NCBI GenBank assembly: GCA_964391885.1
Contig: CAYMNU010000038.1
Location: 1-12,543, forward strand
Length of the DNA stretch: 12,543 nucleotides
Origin: CAYMNU01 sp964391885
GTDB lineage: Archaea; Altiarchaeota; Altiarchaeia; JAFGQM01
Reading direction: 5' to 3'
Shown: piece by piece, positions 1 through 6,397 of the stretch
How positions within the stretch are numbered: position 1 is the stretch's first letter
Layout of the letters: every line of letters starts with the position of its first letter
Translations under genes and position numbers: made by a program
Notes under the pieces: generated by a model
Told to the model about the DNA's origin: nothing
Seen by the model: the letters and a program-made list of their open reading frames with translations, nothing else
Databases searched by the model: none

Positions 1-1476
1 GAAGTCATCGCTTTCGAGAACTTCACCGAAGTCCTCGCAGGCAACCTCACTAAGAATCAGAACTGGACCTTCTCAGTCCGCGTCTACGACGGCTATGAAT
101 GGGGCAACTGGAGCAACGCCTCCTTAGTCATCGCAAATGCACTGCCCGTTATTGAGGATATCGAAAACATAACTTTAAGGGAGACTGAAACAGTTTGGAT
201 AAACATCAGTGCAGATGATAATATTGATAATGACCCCTTGGATTATTATGTGAATTCATCGCTTTTCGACAACATCAGTAGCAATTTCAACTGGACCACG
301 AACTTAAGCTCCGCGGGTGATTATGTCTTTCAGGTGAATGTCAGTGACGGCGAAGAGAACAGCACTAAATTAGTCTATGTCACTGTCCTTTACGCCCCCG
401 ACTTCGACGGAGACGGAAACCCCGATTTCAACGACACCGACATAGACGGCGACGGCATCCCGAACGAGGATGACTATCTGCTCGGCAATGCGACTCATGT
501 CGTCTCAAACATAAATTTCAGCATCCATGTCAACGGCAGTGTTATGGATGAAAACCATTATAACGGCACCGCCCTCATCGAGTTCCTTGACGAGAACAAC
601 CAAACGATAATCGAGTTTGACTGGGAATTCAGCAACGAGTCGGTGCTTATGATGAACTGGACTGTCTGGTACGACGAAACCTCAGGAAACTTAACCGTAT
701 GGGGGCTAAATCTTCTTAATGAGACGAAAACCGTTTATGTGAATAAGCCGGGCGCAGCCTACAACTATGTCTGCATAGCCGATGATGCGGATACAAACGC
801 TTCAACTCTTGCGCCTTCTTGCACAGGCAACACCAAGCTCAGGTGTCCAGGCACTTCAGGCGTATATGCCTGTAGTGTAATTGGGAACCAATTATTCCGT
901 GTCACCGGCCTCTCCCACTCGGCAGTAGCCCCGATAGTAGTACCCGCCGGGGACACCGGAGGCGGTGGCGGAAGCAGCGGTGGCGGCGGTGGCGGCGGCG
1001 GTGGCGGAAGCGCTATGGCGGCAGACCCTTCTAGTTTCCTCGAACAGGCGACCCTTCCCGAGACTAACCTTAGTTCGGAAGATAATGCCACTCGGGCTAT
1101 TCAATATACCCTCAGCCTTATAATACCCAGCCAGCCCAGGGCAGGCTCAGAGTTCAGTGTCTTCGTCTTGGACGGATTTGGAAATCCAGTCGAGGGTGCA
1201 TTGATCTCTTATGCAGGCATGGCCGGGCTTACAGGCCCGGACGGCAGGGTAGTGTTCACCGCAGTAGAGGGTGATCTAAAAATCAGCGCCGAGAAAGACG
1301 GCTACACCGGCGCAGAAAAGATTATAGTTGCCGAGCCGGATTATGATAAAGAACCCACTTTAGCGGTGATGGCCCCGGAAAAGCCGAGCCAGGATCTCCT
1401 ATTGCCTGTCCTGATAATAATCGCATCAATAGCAGTTATACTAATCTCTTTGGCCTTCCACCTGAAGCGGCGATAG
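1..1476 (+). CDS. N-glycosylated S-layer/adhesin-like surface protein, C-terminally anchored (5' end missing)
   Basis: The frame is open from base 1, so the gene starts upstream of the window; a TTG at 238 is only an internal codon. The 491 visible residues show, in order: beta-rich Ig/cadherin-like repeats (about 1-130; for example VSDGEENSTKLVYVTV near the end); a thrombospondin type 3-like calcium loop region (about 134-160, with DFDGDGNPD and DIDGDGIPNEDD); a beta domain with four Cys (about 165-310); a poly-Gly/Ser linker (about 320-337); a second Ig or carboxypeptidase-regulatory-like domain (about 370-455, GNPVEGALISYAG...TGPDGRVVFTA); and one C-terminal membrane helix (about 464-487) ending HLKRR. 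I count about 26 NxS/T sequons, all before residue 370, as expected of an archaeal glycoprotein. The role is probably envelope structure or attachment; the ligand is unknown. The 3' end overlaps the converging gene by 41 bp. Confidence 0.85.
   Translation, partial: EVIAFENFTEVLAGNLTKNQNWTFSVRVYDGYEWGNWSNASLVIANALPVIEDIENITLRETETVWINISADDNIDNDPLDYYVNSSLFDNISSNFNWTTNLSSAGDYVFQVNVSDGEENSTKLVYVTVLYAPDFDGDGNPDFNDTDIDGDGIPNEDDYLLGNATHVVSNINFSIHVNGSVMDENHYNGTALIEFLDENNQTIIEFDWEFSNESVLMMNWTVWYDETSGNLTVWGLNLLNETKTVYVNKPGAAYNYVCIADDADTNASTLAPSCTGNTKLRCPGTSGVYACSVIGNQLFRVTGLSHSAVAPIVVPAGDTGGGGGSSGGGGGGGGGGSAMAADPSSFLEQATLPETNLSSEDNATRAIQYTLSLIIPSQPRAGSEFSVFVLDGFGNPVEGALISYAGMAGLTGPDGRVVFTAVEGDLKISAEKDGYTGAEKIIVAEPDYDKEPTLAVMAPEKPSQDLLLPVLIIIASIAVILISLAFHLKRR
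400..480 (+). other. Thrombospondin type 3 / dockerin-like calcium-binding segment
   Basis: This stretch encodes two DxDGDGxP-type acidic loops in a row (DFDGDGNPD and DIDGDGIPNEDD). Evenly spaced Asp residues of this kind coordinate Ca2+ in thrombospondin type 3 repeats. They commonly act as rigid calcium-dependent spacers between beta domains in archaeal and bacterial surface proteins. Calcium binding is inferred from the motif. Confidence 0.7.
958..1011 (+). repeat. (GGN)n trinucleotide repeat encoding a poly-Gly/Ser linker
   Basis: Eighteen consecutive codons are GGA/GGC/GGT or AGC. They give five Gly, two Ser, ten Gly and one Ser. It probably forms a flexible hinge between the glycosylated ectodomain and the membrane-proximal domain. 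Tandem GGC/GGT units can slip in replication, so length may vary between strains. The complementary strand reads as poly-Pro/poly-Ala, which creates spurious antisense open frames. Confidence 0.85.
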
Positions 1477-2386
1477 TCTTCTTCACTGGCTTTTTTTCTT
1501 TAGGCTCGTTCCCACTAATCGTTTTCTTCTTGGGTTTCTTGAACCTTTTTATCCTCTTATATTCCCAGGAAGCTGCAGCTCCTGCAACAATCGCAAGGAC
1601 GCCGGCGAATGCGAGCAGGGGCGACATATCCCCCTCATCTGATTCCGTCACCCCTTCTTGATGTTGTGGCTCAGGCGCGGCCGGCATGCAATCAGGGTCA
1701 TCTTGCGGCTCACAGTCAGGGTCGCATATCCCGTCCTCTTCGCCGTCGCAGAAGCCGTCAGAGCCGCCTGATGGGCAGTCATCCGGACACAAACCATAAT
1801 CCTCAAGGTAATCGCATATCCCGTCCCCGCAGACTACGCAATCTATAAGGCAGTTGCTTCGGGTTTCTCCTGCACTGCAGATGCCGTCCCCGCAGACTGC
1901 GCAGTCCGGGCAGGACAAGTCCTCGTTTATGTCGCATATGCCGTCCCCGCAGATTGCACAATCATTAGCACAATTTAAGCGAGTTTCAGAACCTGCACAA
2001 ATACTGTCTCCGCAGGTGGTATTGACATATACTAACTGGTTTATCGGAGTTTGGCAAACTCCTCCCCTGACGAGTCTCATTAGGTGATAATTGACAACTT
2101 CTGGCGTGAATACGGCAATGCCGTCTTTATCTGTCTTGAGCATCCGCAGGGTCTTGTTCCCTGCCTCATCATAGAACTCTATTCTCAAAGATGCATCCTC
2201 AACTGGCTCAAAAACAGTTTCCCCGTAACTAACCTTCAATGTTATGGGCTGCCCATATAATCTTTCCAGGGGCGTTATGTCCAGCCTGCAGTGGGGTGTG
2301 CTCTTGGCGCTGGTGTAAGGGCAGTTTCCTGCAGATGCAATAACCATAAACGCAAAGATTGCAAGTATTGCTATACGGGTTTTCAT
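1436..2386 (-). CDS. Secreted Cys-rich CGDGIC-repeat protein with C-terminal membrane anchor
   Basis: The 316-residue product starts with a hydrophobic signal sequence (about 3-19, MKTRIAILAIFAFMVIASA). It continues with an Ig-like beta domain (about 36-120; TDKDGIAVFTP resembles the last extracellular domain of the neighbouring glycoprotein). Next is a Cys-rich block (125-233) of about five degenerate units of the type CGDGICxxxE...C..DC, then one membrane helix (about 254-273) and a tail of over 40 residues rich in Lys. Type I topology with the tail in the cytoplasm is inferred. Such repeats occur in predicted archaeal surface proteins; regular Cys pairs and acidic loops suggest disulfide- or metal-stabilised modules, but no function is established. 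The start ATG at 2386 is set by the signal peptide and by a TATA-like box about 26 bp upstream. It converges on the preceding gene with a 41 bp overlap. Confidence 0.85.
   Translation of the reverse strand: MKTRIAILAIFAFMVIASAGNCPYTSAKSTPHCRLDITPLERLYGQPITLKVSYGETVFEPVEDASLRIEFYDEAGNKTLRMLKTDKDGIAVFTPEVVNYHLMRLVRGGVCQTPINQLVYVNTTCGDSICAGSETRLNCANDCAICGDGICDINEDLSCPDCAVCGDGICSAGETRSNCLIDCVVCGDGICDYLEDYGLCPDDCPSGGSDGFCDGEEDGICDPDCEPQDDPDCMPAAPEPQHQEGVTESDEGDMSPLLAFAGVLAIVAGAAASWEYKRIKRFKKPKKKTISGNEPKEKKPVKKTIAASGGRPKRLV
1491..1505 (+). terminator. Candidate oligo-T terminator for the surface glycoprotein gene
   Basis: Seven T residues (1491-1497) followed by CTTT lie 15-27 bp past the stop codon at 1474-1476. 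More T-rich runs follow up to about 1550. Archaeal RNA polymerase terminates on non-template U-tracts without needing a hairpin, so this is a plausible stop signal. It lies inside the coding sequence of the converging gene, where it encodes part of that protein's Lys-rich tail. Function is inferred. Confidence 0.4.
1718..2014 (-). repeat. Degenerate tandem repeats encoding CGDGIC modules
   Basis: Three units share an identical 11-base core (gtccccgcaga on the plus strand) at 1823-1833, 1886-1896 and 1943-1953. The spacings are 63 and 57 bp, both whole numbers of codons. Diverged copies lie on both sides (around 1721-1740 and 2003-2014). The pattern fits expansion of one coding module by unequal recombination. 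Units vary in length and lie in frame inside a gene, so this is not a CRISPR array. Confidence 0.75.
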
Positions 2387-2406
2387 TATCTTTTTTATAA
2401 TTAGGG

Positions 2407-2430
2407 AAATAAAAAGCTATATTTTTAATC
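2407..2430. promoter_or_regulatory. Facing TATA-like boxes in the Cys-rich protein / hjc divergent spacer
   Basis: In the 63 bp spacer, the plus-strand box tatattttt (2418-2426) is centred 28 bp before the hjc ATG. The minus-strand box CTTTTTATTT (2407-2416) is centred about 26 bp before the ATG of the Cys-rich protein gene. Archaeal TATA boxes sit about 26 bp upstream of the transcript start, so both mRNAs would be nearly leaderless. This agrees with the lack of a clear Shine-Dalgarno sequence at either start. Confidence 0.55.
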
Positions 2431-2449
2431 CCCTACCCATTAAATCCGC

Positions 2450-2830
2450 ATGACCTTCTACTCAAAGGGCGCCAACTTCGAGCGCAGCCTCGTGAATAAG
2501 TTCTGGGAAAACGGCTTCGCAGCCATACGTGCCGCAGGCAGCGGGTCTGCCCCTCAACCCATCCCTGATGTGACTGCAATAAGGGGCTCGCGCGTCATAA
2601 TACTAGAGTGCAAGACGACAAGCAAGGACTCATTCAGGCTTGACAAGAGCGACGTCGACAAGCTCAGGATATTCCTGGACCGCGCGGACTGCGAAGCCTA
2701 TATAGCTGTCAAGTTTGACAGGGAAAAGCCCAGATTCTTCCCCCTGAACCTCCTGGCCACAAAGAAGATATCAAAGAAAGACACATCAATAAGCTTTGAA
2801 ACGCTTTTAGGAGTCCAAAAGACCCTCTGA
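2450..2830 (+). CDS. hjc: Holliday junction resolvase Hjc
   Basis: This structure-specific endonuclease resolves four-way DNA junctions in recombination and fork repair; Hjc acts as a homodimer and needs Mg2+. The 126 residues match the usual full length. The archaeal Hjc core is intact: KGANFER near the N-terminus (E11, R12), R27 in IRAAGSGS, D40 in IPDV, and the catalytic E53-x-K55 of LECKTT. Together these give the PD-(D/E)xK nuclease site. The later segment AYIAVKFD also fits the family. The ATG at 2450 gives the expected N-terminus and lies 28 bp after a TATA-like box. The 3' end overlaps the converging gene by 24 bp. Neighbours are surface-protein genes, so context adds nothing to the functional call. 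Confidence 0.95.
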   Translation: MTFYSKGANFERSLVNKFWENGFAAIRAAGSGSAPQPIPDVTAIRGSRVIILECKTTSKDSFRLDKSDVDKLRIFLDRADCEAYIAVKFDREKPRFFPLNLLATKKISKKDTSISFETLLGVQKTL

Positions 2831-4027
2831 TTTCTGCATGCTGCTCCCCTTTTCTCTCACAAATGCCCAGCTGCCTTTCTTGGCGGGCTTCCCTTTGCTT
2901 TTCCTTTCTTCCTCTTCTCTCTCCTCCTTCTCTTTGCCCCCTATCCCGCCCTTCAGGCTGATTAAGAGTATTGCCCCCACCAATACCACAACTGCTATAA
3001 AATAAATGCTGTAATCCGGCGTCGCCTCAATTATAACTACTGGCTCTTCATCAGGTTCCGTTGCCCTGGCCAGGGCCGATGCCTCTCTCGCTAGCCGCTT
3101 TGCTTCCTGGTACTTTCCCTCTGAGAATGCGGTTCTAGCTTCGTTGTATTTTATCGCCGCCTCGTTATTGCCAGACACGCTGAGTATGTTGTAGGCGGCA
3201 TTAAGCTCATCCCTTGCTTCCTTCCTAAGGAGTCGGCTCTGCAGATTGGACAATATAGTTCTTACGTTACTTTCTGAATCCTCGACATACTGCTCAAAGC
3301 CCGCTTTTATGGAGATTATGCTTTGCGATATTATCTGGGCGCTGCTTGGGTTTATGGCTGCAACATAAACCCCTTCAACAGATCCGGCCATCGAATTATA
3401 TTTCTCTATGAATCCCAGCCATGACTCACTGAAGTTCTCTGCCAGGGTGATTGCATACTCCATCCTCTCGATATAGTCTATAAGCACCACGCAGTCCGGG
3501 TATGCCAAAAAATCCCGCGAAAGTTCATTAAGGCTATTAGTTGCCTCGGCCAATTCAGAAGTTAAGAGCCTCAGCGGTGTCAGCCTGGACCTTAATTCAG
3601 CATATTCCGACTGGCTTATATGCTTTTCATCATTCAGGGACTTCAATATCCCCTCATAATTATGCATAGTTGAATTCATACCGCTTAATTCTATGGCAAA
3701 CGCAGCGTCGTTTAGTAGAGTGTTGTGAAGGCTTGCCCTGCCCTTTCCCGCAGCGTAGCTTACTCTGACGATGTCCTCTAATATATCGCTGGATGCCCCG
3801 AGCACAGCTCCACTACTCCTTGATATGGCGATGACTACGTTTTGGGGGTTGCCGAAGTAGCTGAACTCGCATATCCAGTATTCCCCCTCACAGCTCATCG
3901 GCCCGCTTACCTGGATGCTCTCGCCGTCCATGCCGTAGGCGTTGCATATGCTGCTCGCAGCGTCCTGGCTCACCTCTGCGCAGGCCAGGGCCAAAAGCAT
4001 GAATATTGCGACAATCGGCTTTTTCAT
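2807..4027 (-). CDS. Exported helical membrane-anchored protein with PepSY-like N-terminal domain
   Basis: The 406-residue product starts with a signal sequence (about 1-17, MKKPIVAIFMLLALACA). Residues about 25-90 look PepSY-like (YWICEFSYFGN then SRSSGAVLGAS) and contain three Cys (28, 46, 53). A long helical, partly coiled-coil region follows (about 100-325), whose end (about 287-320) resembles a TPR-like helix pair (AAIKYNEARTAFSEGKYQEA). One membrane helix (about 339-358) precedes a highly charged Glu/Lys/Arg tail. The ectodomain is probably outside and the tail in the cytoplasm. The family is not recognised; a scaffold or sensor role is a guess. The open frame runs upstream to 4237, but those 70 residues overlap trmJ and lack a signal peptide. 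I chose the ATG at 4027 because the signal sequence follows directly. Confidence 0.8.
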   Translation of the reverse strand: MKKPIVAIFMLLALACAEVSQDAASSICNAYGMDGESIQVSGPMSCEGEYWICEFSYFGNPQNVVIAISRSSGAVLGASSDILEDIVRVSYAAGKGRASLHNTLLNDAAFAIELSGMNSTMHNYEGILKSLNDEKHISQSEYAELRSRLTPLRLLTSELAEATNSLNELSRDFLAYPDCVVLIDYIERMEYAITLAENFSESWLGFIEKYNSMAGSVEGVYVAAINPSSAQIISQSIISIKAGFEQYVEDSESNVRTILSNLQSRLLRKEARDELNAAYNILSVSGNNEAAIKYNEARTAFSEGKYQEAKRLAREASALARATEPDEEPVVIIEATPDYSIYFIAVVVLVGAILLISLKGGIGGKEKEEREEEERKSKGKPAKKGSWAFVREKGSSMQKSEGLLDS

Positions 4028-4033
4028 TTTGGG

Positions 4034-4061
4034 CTTATAATTAAGGCGTTTACAATAAAAA
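4034..4061. promoter_or_regulatory. Interleaved divergent TATA-like boxes in a 35 bp spacer
   Basis: The plus-strand box cttataatta (4034-4043) is centred about 25 bp before the ATG of the trmJ-like gene. The minus-strand box TTTTTATTGT (4052-4061) is centred about 30 bp before the ATG at 4027. The boxes are only about 18 bp apart centre to centre, and each lies within a few bases of the opposing start codon. Both transcripts would be nearly leaderless, and the two initiation complexes could hardly bind at once. Confidence 0.55.
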
Positions 4062-4062
4062 C

Positions 4063-4758
4063 ATGAAACCGCGCATAATTCTGCTGAATCCGCAGGAGGA
4101 CGGCAACATAGGCTCAGTCGCAAGGGCGATGAAGAACTTCGGATTCTCGGAGCTTTACATAGTCTCGCCACTTTGTGAAATGGGAAAGGATGCCCGCAGG
4201 CTGGCCAGCCACGGCTTAAGCGTACTGGAAGGTGCACGCATAGTCCAAAGTTTTGAAGAGGCGGTGGAGGGCTGCGATCTCATCGTGGGGACCACAGGCA
4301 AGAAAGGCGGCCAAAAGACGCCGAAGAGAAAAGCCCTTGAGCCCGGGCAGCTCTGCCAAAGCATAGGCAATGCAAAAGCAGCCATAGTATTCGGCAATGA
4401 GGCATATGGCATCCCCAACAAGCTGCTTGCCAGGATGGACTTCGCTGTCAGGATACCTACAAATCCGGATTACCCTATACTAAACCTCGCCCAAAGCGTA
4501 GTCATAATACTATACGAGCTTTCCAGAAAAGAATTTGTAAAAACGGTTCGCGAAAAGCCTATTTCGCGCCAGGTCCGGACGCAGCTGGAGAAATACACGC
4601 ATGAGATAGCAGGCAGGGTATACGAGCAGCCACACCAGCAGCGCTTCATAGAGTCCACTCTTGCGCGCATCTATGGCAAGGCTGCGCTCAGCAAGCAGGA
4701 AGGCGGCAGGCTCATAAGCTTCTACAGAAAGATAATGGATGGGCTAGCAGACAAATAG
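4063..4758 (+). CDS. trmJ: TrmJ-like SPOUT RNA 2'-O-methyltransferase
   Basis: This SAM-dependent enzyme of the SpoU/TrmH class most resembles TrmJ, which 2'-O-methylates tRNA residue 32 in the cytoplasm. The three signature motifs are present: N15-IGSVAR21 with AMKNFGF; motif 2 at about 107-122 (AIVFGNEAYGIPNKLL); and motif 3 at about 137-152 (YPILNLAQSVVIILYEL). They form the trefoil-knot SAM site. Its 231 residues include a helical C-terminal extension (about 165-231), as in TrmJ. Motif 2 has GNE where many relatives have GRE, a mild change. The ATG at 4063 gives a proper first strand (KPRIILLNP). The 3' end overlaps the converging OB-fold gene by 15 bp. TrmH-family rRNA methylation is the main alternative. 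Confidence 0.85.
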   Translation: MKPRIILLNPQEDGNIGSVARAMKNFGFSELYIVSPLCEMGKDARRLASHGLSVLEGARIVQSFEEAVEGCDLIVGTTGKKGGQKTPKRKALEPGQLCQSIGNAKAAIVFGNEAYGIPNKLLARMDFAVRIPTNPDYPILNLAQSVVIILYELSRKEFVKTVREKPISRQVRTQLEKYTHEIAGRVYEQPHQQRFIESTLARIYGKAALSKQEGGRLISFYRKIMDGLADK

Positions 4759-5091
4759 CCTCACCCTGCTTGCTGATACCTCTATCGCCCCGTTCCTTGT
4801 CTTGACCTCGCCTATAACGTCTGCGCACATGCCCTTTTTGCCCGACGCTTCGCCGAAGTAGACTACCTGCAGCATAAACCCGTCCTGCTCCAGCAGCAGC
4901 CTAATACCTGCGGAAAATGGCTTCAGCTCTCTCACTATGCCCCTCACATGCACCACTTCGTTGCGCATGTTAGAATCGATGTCGCGCAGATGTGTGAACT
5001 CAGGCTCGAGCATCTCGCCGAAGAATCCGATTAGCATTATCCCTATTATCGAGGCGGCCCCGAGGAGGAGAGGCTTTGTTTCCTGCATCAT
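4744..5091 (-). CDS. Small membrane-anchored OB-fold protein
   Basis: This 115-residue protein has one hydrophobic segment (about 8-24). An acidic linker and an all-beta domain (about 44-113) follow, with the strand pattern of an OB-fold: VVHVRGIVREL, IRLLLEQDGFMLQVVYFG, ADVIGEVKTRNGAIEVSASRV. OB-folds of this type usually bind nucleic acid or small ligands. The acidic residues after the helix make an outside location of the domain possible, so nucleic-acid binding should not be assumed. Two adjacent ATGs (5091 and 5088) could start it; no Shine-Dalgarno sequence separates them. It is the last gene of a minus-strand operon, 13 bp after the methyltransferase stop. Its 3' end overlaps trmJ by 15 bp. 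Confidence 0.75.
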   Translation of the reverse strand: MMQETKPLLLGAASIIGIMLIGFFGEMLEPEFTHLRDIDSNMRNEVVHVRGIVRELKPFSAGIRLLLEQDGFMLQVVYFGEASGKKGMCADVIGEVKTRNGAIEVSASRVRLFVC

Positions 5092-5104
5092 TAAGACAAA
5101 AGGA

Positions 5105-5776
5105 CTAATTCCTGCCGCTGGCTATCAGGAAGCGGACGCCCATCGCATTGAGAAGAGACAAACTCTTCGGATATATTTCCACATTCACGCTCTTAAACCT
5201 TTCGCCCATGAGCTTACCCATATCTTTCTTTGAATATCTCTTTGTAGTGTAACCCCAATAGGCGCCGGACACCATGTCCCCGAGCTTTGCAGCGAAATTG
5301 AGGCCGACATCCTTGAACGTGGCTATTACTAAGAGCCCGTTTGGTTTCAGGACTCGTTTGATCTCATCTAAAACCATCTCAGGATAGACTATGTGATGGA
5401 AGCTCCAAAAACAGACGACGCAGTCAAAGCTCTTGTCTTTGAAAGGCAGACTCTCCGCGTCGCCCAAGACAAATCTCTTCTTGGGGTACTTTTCCATGCA
5501 TGCAGATATCATTCCCGGGGCGAAGTCAAGGCCTGTGTAATCACCCATGCCACAAAGGCTTCCAGCAAGATGCCCAGTCCCGCAGCAGAGGTCGAGGAGT
5601 TTTGGCTGTTTTCGGTTTTCTGCTCTTAGTTCTGTCTTGAGGATGCCAATCACCTGTTCGGTTAGACCTGTGCGCAGCTCCTTCGCTTTCTTGAACCAGT
5701 ACCAGTTGTCATAATCGTTCCCAACGCGGTCATATGCCCTGCGGGTTCTTTCCTTTACAATATTTACCCCCTTCAT
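5105..5776 (-). CDS. Class I SAM-dependent methyltransferase (UbiE/Methyltransf_11 type)
   Basis: The 223 residues contain a complete Rossmann methyltransferase core. Motif I is LLDLCCGTGHL (60-70); the acidic residue binding SAM ribose lies in GLDFAPGM (D84); then come GDAESLPF (106-112), the post-motif FWSFHHI, and EIKRVLKPNGLLVIATF. This resembles UbiE-like small-molecule C- or O-methyltransferases. The substrate cannot be read from the sequence. The start ATG (5774-5776) shares four bases, ATGA, with the stop of the upstream Dph6-like gene, so translation is probably coupled. It is not Dph5, the diphthamide methyltransferase, which belongs to the tetrapyrrole-methylase fold. The C-terminal part (about 160-223) is divergent and may carry substrate specificity. 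Confidence 0.88.
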   Translation of the reverse strand: MKGVNIVKERTRRAYDRVGNDYDNWYWFKKAKELRTGLTEQVIGILKTELRAENRKQPKLLDLCCGTGHLAGSLCGMGDYTGLDFAPGMISACMEKYPKKRFVLGDAESLPFKDKSFDCVVCFWSFHHIVYPEMVLDEIKRVLKPNGLLVIATFKDVGLNFAAKLGDMVSGAYWGYTTKRYSKKDMGKLMGERFKSVNVEIYPKSLSLLNAMGVRFLIASGRN

Positions 5777-6381
5777 CTTGTTGAATTGATAAAGCCCGGT
5801 GCACCCATAACATAAGTCTCATACTCACCGCCCTCACCTGCTATGCTGATGCCGTTCTTCGCATGAAGCTTCTTCAGCTCCAACAAAGCGTTCCCATCCA
5901 ACTTCCTTCCCACCCAGCTCTCATCCAAGCCGTCCGCGAATACCCCTGCTATCCTGACATCGAATCCTTCATCGATTAGGAAACCCATGTAAGCCTCAGG
6001 GTCGACATGCCACATCGGAGCCATAGACGCCAGACCCAGCCCTTCGCAAACTCGCTCTATGCGTGTCTTTTGGTAATCCGATGCAAGCGCCCCAGAAACG
6101 ACCCCTTCAATGCCCTCCTTTTCCTTAAGCTCTTCCAGGACTTCCATAAGGTCGTCAACTTCCTCTTCCTTAACCCCTTCGCTCTCTGCCTCATAAAGCT
6201 TGATGCCCATCGACTTTGCAAGTTCGGGAATTCTGTCAACCTTAAGGGTGTGATACATGTAGGACTCCTTGTTCTTGGAAACCATGGTAAGCAGGCAGGC
6301 CACATCATAGCCCTGCTGCCGGGCATAGTGGACTGCGTAAACGGAATCCTTGCCCCCTGAAAAAAGTGCTGCCAGCTTCAT
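5773..6381 (-). CDS. dph6: Dph6-like diphthine-ammonia ligase (PP-loop ATPase), short C-terminus
   Basis: Dph6 uses ATP and ammonia to amidate diphthine on archaeal or eukaryotic elongation factor 2, the last step of diphthamide synthesis. The PP-loop SGGKDS (8-13) gives the N-type ATP pyrophosphatase site. Family motifs follow: ALASDYQKTRIERVCEGLGL (about 98-117) and GEGGEYET (182-189). The protein ends only about 13 residues after that motif (APGFINSTR then stop). Family members as I recall them run about 20-25 residues further, so at 202 residues it looks shortened. Neither other frame downstream restores the expected FKKR-like strand. The stop overlaps the methyltransferase start as ATGA. 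It is the first gene of a three-gene minus-strand operon. A different PP-loop amidotransferase is the main alternative. Confidence 0.82.
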   Translation of the reverse strand: MKLAALFSGGKDSVYAVHYARQQGYDVACLLTMVSKNKESYMYHTLKVDRIPELAKSMGIKLYEAESEGVKEEEVDDLMEVLEELKEKEGIEGVVSGALASDYQKTRIERVCEGLGLASMAPMWHVDPEAYMGFLIDEGFDVRIAGVFADGLDESWVGRKLDGNALLELKKLHAKNGISIAGEGGEYETYVMGAPGFINSTR

Positions 6382-6397
6382 TGTGACCCTAACTCCT

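Noticed and set aside
765..1104. Antisense open frames with poly-Pro or poly-Ala over the Gly linker
   Set aside because: They are the complement of the GGN repeat and lie inside a well-supported gene on the other strand.
238..1476. TTG at 238 as the start of the surface glycoprotein
   Set aside because: The same frame is open back to base 1 with matching composition and six NxS/T sequons in the first 60 residues, so the gene begins upstream of the window.
1718..2014. CRISPR array
   Set aside because: The repeats are degenerate, of unequal length, in frame, and encode a Cys-rich protein block.
4028..4237. 70-residue N-terminal extension of the PepSY-like protein
   Set aside because: It overlaps the trmJ-like gene and the promoter spacer, has no domain, and would bury the clear signal peptide that begins at 4027.
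5105..5776. Dph5 diphthine synthase next to the Dph6-like gene
   Set aside because: The protein has a class I Rossmann core with DLCCGTG; Dph5 belongs to the tetrapyrrole-methylase (class III) fold.
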